From: Candidatus Tidjanibacter gallistercoris
GTDB lineage: Bacteria > Bacteroidota > Bacteroidia > Bacteroidales > Rikenellaceae
Assembly (NCBI GenBank): GCA_019114205.1
Contig: DXFY01000067.1
Span: 40,839 to 104,838 of the forward strand
DNA: 64,000 nucleotides
Direction of reading: 5' to 3'
Of this stretch, positions 43,870 through 51,071 are shown piece after piece. Each line of letters starts with the position of its first letter. The first letter of the stretch is position 1. The notes beneath the pieces were generated by a model. It was not told where the DNA came from. It saw only the letters and a list, made by a program, of their open reading frames with translations, and did no database searches. The position numbers and the translations under genes were made by a program.

Positions 43870-44631
43870 TCAGAATATGAAGGGAATGATACTTTTCCTG
43901 CCGAGGCGCCGGAACTCGTCGCCGAATTCGGCCTCGTATCGTTTGCGCAGCGAGACGGCACGGGGCGCCAGATTGGCGAACGTCCACAGCGCGAAGACCG
44001 CGCCGGACCACGACCATGTGAGCACCGCGAATCCGACCCATTCCACGAATTCGCCGAAATAGTTGGCCGAACTCACCCAGCGGAACATGCCCCCGTAGGG
44101 GATATGATGGGCCGTATCGCCGGGGCGGCGCAGGTTCCGGATGATGCGGTCGGAATGGATGTTGATGACCATGCCGGCGATGAAAACGGCCGTCCCGACG
44201 ATGAACTGCGGAGTCCTGAACCATGCGGACGTATAAAGCCCTTCCGGAGCGAGGTAGAATATCCACCCGCCCTGCATGACGGCATTCACCATGTTGAAAA
44301 GAATGCCCATCGCGACGATGGCCACCGGCATCCTGCCTTTTCCCTTGAGCAGGAACGGGAAGACGAAAGCCCGCTGGAAATAATGGAGCTGGAACAGGAA
44401 CAGGAAACAAAGCGGAGCCGCCTCGCAGCGCCGGTCGGAGAGCAGCCACAGTACGGTCATCAGGATGAAAACGGGCGATTCCATGACGAACCAGCCGGTT
44501 TTGTTGGATATCGTGCGCCCCCATTTACGGTCGAACAGCATACCGTATCCCGCATCCACGAAGAACAGGGCGACGAACACCACAACGGCCAGTATGGCCA
44601 TAACGATAAGCAAAATATTGAATGCCTGCAT
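43870..44631 (-). CDS. Steroid 5-alpha-reductase-family (DUF1295-type) membrane protein
   Basis: The 253-residue product has six or seven membrane helices. It ends with the conserved block of the 3-oxo-5-alpha-steroid 4-dehydrogenase family: NIHSDRIIRNLRRPGDTAHHIPYGGMFRWVSSANYFGEFVEW and a later RYEAEFGDEFRRLGRKSIIPFIF. The family reduces steroid or enoyl Delta4 C=C bonds with NADPH. It heads a two-gene operon with the OYE-family reductase. A TATATTTG element (44649-44656) lies 17 nt upstream. The true substrate is unknown; a fatty enoyl lipid is an alternative. Confidence 0.88.
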   Translation of the reverse strand: MQAFNILLIVMAILAVVVFVALFFVDAGYGMLFDRKWGRTISNKTGWFVMESPVFILMTVLWLLSDRRCEAAPLCFLFLFQLHYFQRAFVFPFLLKGKGRMPVAIVAMGILFNMVNAVMQGGWIFYLAPEGLYTSAWFRTPQFIVGTAVFIAGMVINIHSDRIIRNLRRPGDTAHHIPYGGMFRWVSSANYFGEFVEWVGFAVLTWSWSGAVFALWTFANLAPRAVSLRKRYEAEFGDEFRRLGRKSIIPFIF

Positions 44632-44648
44632 ATTTTATAATATCAGAA

Positions 44649-44656
44649 CAAATATA
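44649..44656 (-). promoter_or_regulatory. -7 promoter element of the SRD5A-OYE operon
   Basis: The plus strand CAAATATA reads TATATTTG on the minus strand, 17 nt before the ATG at 44631. Confidence 0.65.
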
Positions 44657-45347
44657 GCGAATATATTCCGAAATGTGGCAACGCCGCCCGGACAGCGGAA
44701 CCGTCGCACGCCTGCGGCAACGTCCGAACAGCTGCATACGGAAATCCGGCGATGCTCCCGTCCTGCACTCCAAGCGGTTTCAACGGTTCGGACGCAACCA
44801 TAGAGGTCCGAAGTCGCAAACTCCGAAGCCATTCGCCCCGATGCAGCGGTTTCCTCTCCCGACGGTTCCGTGCTCCGCGACCGTCCGCCACCCGCCCGAC
44901 ATGCTTCCGAATGCCGATTCCCGACCTCCCCCCTTCGTCGCTCTTTGTCACCATTCATACCGCTTTCGCAGCCCCGGAAGAACGGGACTCCGGCGGCAAA
45001 CCGGAACCGGTACGAAGAAAAAGCGCCGCCCGCTCCCGGAACCGTTTCCACAAGCCCGCGGCACCCGGCGAGGCCATCGCACCGCAGCACCGGGCGCACA
45101 ACGACCTCCGGGCCCTGCTTTCATGCTGCCGTACAGCTTGTTGTACAATATGCCCCTCGTGTACGTTTTGCGTTCTTTCGCTTTTGTACGGAACGCCCGC
45201 GCTTCCGCACGAAAGGCCTCGTTTCTTTCTCCGGCCTTTCAGAAATTTGAATCCGAAATTAAATCACACAACCGACAAGCATGCGATACGATACAGCTTC
45301 CGCAGGTATGGGAGCATTCCTAATATGTTCAACCAATTAATAACAAA
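44657..45347. other. About 690 nt without a credible gene
   Basis: G+C-rich from 44690 to 45240, with several overlapping ORFs that have no family features. The last 100 nt are more AT-rich and should hold the promoter of the fimbrial-type operon, but no clean TAnnTTTG was found. A 14-nt string here (45324-45337) also occurs before the PepSY-like gene. Confidence 0.45.
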
Positions 45348-45977
45348 ATGAAAAAAAGTTATTCAATCGCAGCCGCCTGCATGCTCTCGCTCTTCTCTTT
45401 TACGATGGCCGCACAGGAATTCCGTCACGGTTTTTCATGGGGCATCAAGAACGGCGCCAACCGGAGCAGCCTCATTACGGAATCCAAAATCATGCACGAC
45501 GATGACCGCATCGCCGCACGCTGGGGATACGTCGGAGGGGTCTTCGCCGATTACCGTTTCTCACGAAAGTTCATGCTTTCGTGCGACGCCCTGTTCTCCT
45601 GCAAAGGATTCAAAGCCGACATCGTGCCCGGCATCACGGACGCCGTATTCAGACTGAACTACCTCGACCTGCCCGTAATGGCCAACTTCTACATATACAA
45701 GGGGCTGGCGCTGAAGGTCGGGCTCCAGCCTTCCGTACTGCTTTCCGCCACGGCGAAAGGCAGGCTGAAAAAGCAGACGGTCGCAGCGCAGACGGTGCAT
45801 GCGTCCATCCGCCGGTACGACTGTGCGATTCCCGTGGGCATCTCGTACGACTTCAAAGACCGGTTCACCCTCGATATACGGTATGCAATCGGAGGATACG
45901 GAATACTCCGAGAACTTCCGGTCGACGACCTGAACAACAATACAACCCTCACCGTCACCATAGGCTTCAGGATGTAG
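45348..45977 (+). CDS. Outer-membrane beta-barrel protein (PorT-like)
   Basis: A 209-residue product with a signal peptide (MKKSYSIAAACMLSLFSFTMAAQ). The mature part has alternating strands ending in Phe-Arg-Met, with FRHGFSWGIKNGANRSSL, GYVGGVFADYRFSRKFMLSCD and FRLNYLDLPVMANFYIYKG typical of the small PorT/OMP_b-brl family. It probably forms an 8-strand barrel. It is the first gene of a same-strand run that leads into the fimbrillin genes. Confidence 0.82.
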   Translation: MKKSYSIAAACMLSLFSFTMAAQEFRHGFSWGIKNGANRSSLITESKIMHDDDRIAARWGYVGGVFADYRFSRKFMLSCDALFSCKGFKADIVPGITDAVFRLNYLDLPVMANFYIYKGLALKVGLQPSVLLSATAKGRLKKQTVAAQTVHASIRRYDCAIPVGISYDFKDRFTLDIRYAIGGYGILRELPVDDLNNNTTLTVTIGFRM

Positions 45978-46036
45978 GGACACCATCGCAGAAAACCGAA
46001 TTTATCGACGAAAGAAAAGAAATAAAAAACAAGACC

Positions 46037-47470
46037 ATGAACAACAAGATAAAAGCTGCACTGTACAGCTGTATATGCGTATTGGCAGCCGGGTGCATCA
46101 TCGGCGGCGGCCGCTACTACAGGGAGCATTTCTGCGGCGGCGAAGCCCGTCTGCGGGGTGTCGTCAAAAACTCCGAAGAGAAACAACTGCTGCTTATCCC
46201 GGAAAGCGGCGACGCAATGGATACCATCGCCCTGAAGACGGACGGCTCCTTCGACTTCCGCTTCGCTCCCGCCGAACCGTTCGGGGTGTACATGCTCTAC
46301 ATTCCGGATGCGGGCATACCGATTTACCTCTACGCCCGGAAAGGGGCCCGGATACGCGTCGCATACGATGCGTCCGACATCGAACGGACACCCGTAATAC
46401 GCGGCAACGTTCGTGCGGAATGCGAAATCATCCGCAGGATGAACGAGGAGTTCACCGGTATGGATATCGAAGAAATAGCCCGGATGAGTTTCACGGAATA
46501 CCGCCGCGAAATCATGGAAGAGTACACGGTTATCGCAAACCTGCTGAAGCAGTCGAAAGACCGGGCATTCGCCGAGGCGACGCTAAAGGAACTGAATGCC
46601 CTGCGGGATTACCATCTTTACGCATATCGAGCCAGTTACAAGTTATTCGTTTCGCCCGAAGACGACGTGCCCGACGAGGCATTCTGGGAATTTGCCCGAA
46701 CCATCGACCTCAACGACGCGGAGAATGCGCGCAAAGGTCTGACCATGCTCGTGCTGGTGTGGGACCTGCAGGCGGCGGGTACCGAACGTTCCGACCGCAA
46801 CATCATGGAGGAACTCCGGAGAAGGGTTTCCAACCAGGAGGTTCTTGACCTCATCTCGGAAGAGTGCATCTCTTCCGCCCTACTCAACGAGACTTCGCCC
46901 GAAGAGCTGGAAAAGGTCTATACACTCTTCACCCGGACGTGCACGGATGCCGGCATGTTGCAGGAAACGCGGGAGGCATACGAAACGACGGTCGCGATGC
47001 TCGGACGGTTCGGGCCGGGCCAGGAACTGCTCGACGTGGAAATGGAAGACCGCGAGGGCAGAACGGTGCACTTGGCCGAACTGAAAGGGAAAATACGCTA
47101 TGTCGATATATGGGCCTCGTGGTGCGGCCCCTGCCGATACGAAACGCAGTTCCTCGAACAGGTGGCGAACCGGTACGAAGGCAACGACCGGCTGGAGATA
47201 ATCAGCCTTTCGGTAGATACCGACCGCGACGCCTGGCTGAAAACGGCCGGAGCCGACCGTCCGGGATGGAAACAGTACCGGGTGACCGAGCGCTCCCGCA
47301 AGGTCATCGACGAGGATTACAACATTACGGCCATCCCCCGCTTCATGCTGTTCGATGAAAACAACCGGATTATCGACATACACGCACCGGCTCCCTCGTC
47401 CGCAACGATTTACGATGTGTTGCAGCAACTGCTCGGAGCGGACGAAAGCGAAAACGTCATCGGACAATAA
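46037..47470 (+). CDS. TlpA-family thiol-disulfide protein with DUF4369-like N-terminus
   Basis: The 477-residue product has a lipoprotein-type signal (CVLAAGCIIGG). An N-terminal beta domain (RLRGVVKNSEEKQLLLIPES) resembles DUF4369. A helical middle follows, and the C-terminal thioredoxin domain has the active site WASWCGPCRYE near residue 360 and a cis-Pro loop ITAIPRF. It is likely to reduce or isomerise disulfides in the periplasm. Its place between a barrel protein and the fimbrial genes suggests a role for those substrates, but that is inference. Confidence 0.88.
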   Translation: MNNKIKAALYSCICVLAAGCIIGGGRYYREHFCGGEARLRGVVKNSEEKQLLLIPESGDAMDTIALKTDGSFDFRFAPAEPFGVYMLYIPDAGIPIYLYARKGARIRVAYDASDIERTPVIRGNVRAECEIIRRMNEEFTGMDIEEIARMSFTEYRREIMEEYTVIANLLKQSKDRAFAEATLKELNALRDYHLYAYRASYKLFVSPEDDVPDEAFWEFARTIDLNDAENARKGLTMLVLVWDLQAAGTERSDRNIMEELRRRVSNQEVLDLISEECISSALLNETSPEELEKVYTLFTRTCTDAGMLQETREAYETTVAMLGRFGPGQELLDVEMEDREGRTVHLAELKGKIRYVDIWASWCGPCRYETQFLEQVANRYEGNDRLEIISLSVDTDRDAWLKTAGADRPGWKQYRVTERSRKVIDEDYNITAIPRFMLFDENNRIIDIHAPAPSSATIYDVLQQLLGADESENVIGQ

Positions 47471-47503
47471 CATTTCAAATTATAAGTCATTTCGGAAAAG
47501 ATT

Positions 47504-48787
47504 ATGCGAACCTTCAAGAAAAACGTCTGTACCGTTCTGTGCCTTCTCCTCGCCGCGGGAGGGGCGGCAGCGGCCGCGGTTCCTGCGGACAGTCTGCATG
47601 CCATCGTCTATTTCCGCAGCGGAAGCAGTTCCGTATCGGACCTTTCCTGCCGCGACAATGCCGCAAGGCTGGAGGCGCTGATAACGGGAATACGTCTTGT
47701 CGAGCGGACCGATTCGCTCTTCATACGCCGCATCCGCATCGTTTCGGGAGCATCCGTCGAAGGCAATGCGGGCTTCAACATCAAACTCTCCGAACAACGC
47801 GCCCTCGCAGTACGGGCCTACCTGCAGGAGCGTCTCCCGCTTTCGGACACGATGTTTTCCATTTACAGCCTCGACGAGGACTGGAACGGACTGTACCGCC
47901 TCGTGCGGGACTCCTACATGCCTTTCCGGGCTGACGTGCTCGCCATCCTGAACGACATTCCGGAGAACGGCCCCGGTAACAGACGGGCGACCGAAACATA
48001 CAAGCAACGTCTCAAGGCACTCCATAACGGCGGCGTATGGTACTACATGCTGGGGTACTTCATGCCCGAACTGCGCCGCTGCACGGTCGTCTGCGAAATC
48101 GAACGCTCCGCCCCCGCCCCGCTCGCAGGCGTTTCGGGCCGGGAAGAGGAGGTTCCGACACCCACGGAATGTTCGCAGGACGCAGCTACAGCATCCCGGC
48201 AGACCGCCGAACCGCACGGGCATACCTGCCGAACATCCCGGTCGGGCGAACGGCCCCGCTGCCGCATCGCTCTGAGAAGCAACCTGCTTTACGATGCCGC
48301 CCTGATTCCCGACATCGGTGCGGAACTCTATCTGGGCAAAGGGTGGTCTCTGGCGGGGAACTGGCAATATGCCTGGTGGCACAGCGACCGCCGCCACAAC
48401 TATTGGCGCGTCTACGGCGGCGACCTGAACCTCCGCAAATATTTCGGTTCCCGCAGCGGGCAAATGCTGACGGGACACCACGCGGGAATATACATGCAAA
48501 TGCTGACCGGCGATTTCGAATTGGGCGGAGAGGGATACCTGAGCCGGCTGAGTTGGGGCGGCGGTTTGGAATACGGCTACTCGCTGCCGGCCGGCCGACG
48601 GTTCAACATCGATTTCAGCATCGGCATCGGATTCTTCGAAAGCGGATACGAACGATACGAGCCGAAAGGCGGCCACTATGTATGGCAGGAAACCGGAAAA
48701 CTTCGCTGGCTCGGTCCGACCAAGGCGGGCATCTCTCTGGTATGGCTCCTCGGCCGAACAAGAACGACAAAAAAGAAGATGCAATGA
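47504..48787 (+). CDS. DUF3575 protein with OmpA-like N-terminal part
   Basis: The 427-residue product has a signal peptide. Residues about 30-130 resemble an OmpA-like peptidoglycan-associated domain (YFRSGSSSVSDLSCRDNAARL...RIVSGASVEGNAGFNIKLSEQRALAVRAYL). Residues about 240-427 are the DUF3575 beta-barrel (IALRSNLLYDAALIPDIGAELYLGKGWS...). A polar linker of about 40 residues joins them. DUF3575 proteins accompany fimbrillin genes in Bacteroidales and may anchor the pilus system. Its stop overlaps the next start (ATGA). Confidence 0.88.
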   Translation: MRTFKKNVCTVLCLLLAAGGAAAAAVPADSLHAIVYFRSGSSSVSDLSCRDNAARLEALITGIRLVERTDSLFIRRIRIVSGASVEGNAGFNIKLSEQRALAVRAYLQERLPLSDTMFSIYSLDEDWNGLYRLVRDSYMPFRADVLAILNDIPENGPGNRRATETYKQRLKALHNGGVWYYMLGYFMPELRRCTVVCEIERSAPAPLAGVSGREEEVPTPTECSQDAATASRQTAEPHGHTCRTSRSGERPRCRIALRSNLLYDAALIPDIGAELYLGKGWSLAGNWQYAWWHSDRRHNYWRVYGGDLNLRKYFGSRSGQMLTGHHAGIYMQMLTGDFELGGEGYLSRLSWGGGLEYGYSLPAGRRFNIDFSIGIGFFESGYERYEPKGGHYVWQETGKLRWLGPTKAGISLVWLLGRTRTTKKKMQ

Positions 48788-49728
48788 AAACGAATTTCAA
48801 ACCGATAATCCTCCTGTGCGCCGCGGCACTCTTTCCGTTCGCCTCGTGCAGACACAAGGAACTGTGCCGCGACCATACGCACGGCGTCGAAGTACAGGTA
48901 GTTTTTGACTGGGAACATGCTCCCGACGCACATCCGTCTTCCATGCGGCTCTACCTGTTTCCCGAAGAGGAAAGCGATGTCCTGCTGTACGAATTTGCCA
49001 ACGCCGAGGGGGGACGCATTACGGTTCCGGCCGGTGTCTACAAGGCCCTGTGCCTGAACAGCGATACGGAATCCGTTCTGTACCGGAACATCGGCCTGTT
49101 CGCCAGCTTCGAGGCATATGCCCCCGACGGAGCGCTGGAAGCGGACTACCGTTCCGCACCGCGTGCGGAAGGCGCAGGGGACGAACGCATGACCAAATCT
49201 CCCGACCGCTTGTGGAGTGCCCGCGACGAAAACGTGCATATCGGTTTGGGAGAAGCACACCGCGTGCTCACATTCTTCCCCGAAGAATCCGTCTGTCGCT
49301 ACCGGATACGCATCCTGCATGCGGACAACCTCCGGTACATCTCCTCCGCCGGTATATGCGGTTCCCTTTCGGGCATGTCCGGCGGCCTGCTCGTGGGACC
49401 GAACCGGACGACCGCCGAGCCGGTGACTGTACCGTTTCACATGACCGTACGGGACTCCACCACCCTTGAAACCGAGTTCCTGTGCTTCGGACACTGTTCC
49501 GCCGAACGGCAGACGAAACACAAGGTAATCGTATACGCCATCCTCGATGACGGCGGAAAGCACTACTACACATATGACGTTACCTCGCTGGTCCACGAAG
49601 CGCAGGATTGCCGGAATGTCACCATCGAGCTGGACGGCCTCCCCCTCCCCACTCCGATTACGGACGGAAGCGGCTTCCGACCTTCGGTAGACGTTTGGGA
49701 CGAAATAAATGAAAATATCAGCATGTAA
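48784..49728 (+). CDS. DUF5119 lipoprotein of the fimbrial locus
   Basis: A 314-residue lipoprotein (lipobox FASC near residue 21) with the beta-sandwich features of DUF5119/Mfa2-like proteins: HGVEVQVVFDWEHAPDAHPSSMRLYLFPEE near the start and a C-terminal VDVWDEINENISM that recurs in the next gene. It overlaps the DUF3575 gene by 4 nt. Mfa2-like proteins anchor the fimbrial shaft in the outer membrane, so an anchor role is likely. Confidence 0.84.
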   Translation: MKTNFKPIILLCAAALFPFASCRHKELCRDHTHGVEVQVVFDWEHAPDAHPSSMRLYLFPEEESDVLLYEFANAEGGRITVPAGVYKALCLNSDTESVLYRNIGLFASFEAYAPDGALEADYRSAPRAEGAGDERMTKSPDRLWSARDENVHIGLGEAHRVLTFFPEESVCRYRIRILHADNLRYISSAGICGSLSGMSGGLLVGPNRTTAEPVTVPFHMTVRDSTTLETEFLCFGHCSAERQTKHKVIVYAILDDGGKHYYTYDVTSLVHEAQDCRNVTIELDGLPLPTPITDGSGFRPSVDVWDEINENISM

Positions 49729-49783
49729 ACCGGTTACGGCCATACTAAGTAAACATTTGTCTCATCATCTAATATTTTGTCTT

Positions 49784-50902
49784 ATGAAAAAAATATTACT
49801 CGCCGTCGCAGTTTTAACGGCATTGGTTTCCTGTTCGAAAGAAACCGTCGTGGATGTGAACAGAGGTAAAAACATTTCGTTCCGTACTTCGCTGGACAAC
49901 TCCCTGACGCGTACCAACCAAATCGGCCTCAACAACCTGAAAGCCTTCAAGGTAACCGCCATCGGTAACGGCACGTCCTATTTCGACGATATGAAGGTGA
50001 CCTATTCGAATGACGAACAGACATGGAAAACCGAATACTCCTATCCGTGGGTCGATTATACGCTGGCATTTTTCGCATACGCTCCTGGAGATGTTTCCGG
50101 TGTATCCATCAGCAATGCATCGAAAACCATCACGGGATTCACTCCGGCCAGAGCGGTCGACCGGCAGAAAGACCTCATCATAGCCTACAACACCGGAGAC
50201 CGGGAACACAATGAAAGCAATGGTGTTTCCCTGAACTTCAAGCACGCTCTCGCACAGATTGAAATCCGCGCCAAATGCCCCAACGAAAAAGTGAAAATCG
50301 AGGTCGCGGGTGTAAAAATTGTGAATGCGTTTACTTCGGCGGATTTCACGTTCCCCGAAACGCAAACTACCACCGACTACACCCTCGGCGAACAGCAATG
50401 GAGCAACCTGAACGGCGGCAACAAACCCGACTCGGCCTACGTGATTAAGAACACGGCAGCCCCCGTCCGGCTGGACAATGTGCCCAAGAGCATCATGTTC
50501 GGCGACAACAACTTCATGCTGCTCCCGCAGCAACTGACCGCATGGGACGGAACGACCGACGCAACGGGCGCCTACATCTCCGTACTGTGCCGTATCTCCA
50601 CCCTGAACGGTGCGACCGAAACACAGCTCTATCCTCCGAAAGCCGGTCTTTACGGCTTCACGGCGGTCGCCATCGATACGAAATGGGAGGCAGGCAAAAA
50701 ATACATTTATACGCTGGAGTTCTGCGGCGACAACGGAGGCGTCGGTAAAATCGACCCGCGGCCGACCGACCCGACCAATCCGACCGACCCGGCCATCGAC
50801 CCGAAGCCCGGTACCGCCGGAAAGGAAATTCTGGGCAAACCCATCAAATTCACCGTTACCGTCGAATCGTGGGACGAAATAAAGCAAAACATTTCCATGT
50901 AA
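49784..50902 (+). CDS. Fimbrillin-family lipoprotein
   Basis: A 372-residue product with lipobox LVSC (Cys17). The fimbrillin fold is recognised from ISFRTSLDNSLTRTNQ, YPWVDYTLAFFAYAP and LNFKHALAQIEIRAKC, then a C-terminal YTLEFCGDNGG. A Pro/Thr/Asp-rich linker (about residues 325-345) precedes a last strand ending SWDEIKQNISM. In Mfa1/FimA-like proteins such precursors are lipidated, trimmed by a gingipain-like protease and polymerised by strand exchange. It is the likely shaft or minor subunit. Confidence 0.85.
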   Translation: MKKILLAVAVLTALVSCSKETVVDVNRGKNISFRTSLDNSLTRTNQIGLNNLKAFKVTAIGNGTSYFDDMKVTYSNDEQTWKTEYSYPWVDYTLAFFAYAPGDVSGVSISNASKTITGFTPARAVDRQKDLIIAYNTGDREHNESNGVSLNFKHALAQIEIRAKCPNEKVKIEVAGVKIVNAFTSADFTFPETQTTTDYTLGEQQWSNLNGGNKPDSAYVIKNTAAPVRLDNVPKSIMFGDNNFMLLPQQLTAWDGTTDATGAYISVLCRISTLNGATETQLYPPKAGLYGFTAVAIDTKWEAGKKYIYTLEFCGDNGGVGKIDPRPTDPTNPTDPAIDPKPGTAGKEILGKPIKFTVTVESWDEIKQNISM

Positions 50903-51071
50903 GCAAAGCAACTGCCTTTTGCCCTGTTTGCAAAGCCGACAGGCACTCCGGGCCCGACAGCCCGAACGTATGGGGCGTTTCTCCGGAACGCCCCATACAA
51001 ATTATCGAAACCATTCGGAAGTGCGCCGGAACCGAACGCAATCCGGTACATTCCGACAAATCCGCAGTTTT

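Noticed and set aside
44752..45351. Overlapping plus-strand frames in the spacer before the outer-membrane barrel gene
   Set aside because: Several mutually overlapping frames with Pro/Arg/Ser-rich composition and no similarity to known families.
48001..48300. CRISPR or tandem DNA repeats
   Set aside because: No regularly spaced direct repeats were seen in this or any other region; the Pro/Thr and DDW repeats are short coding repeats.
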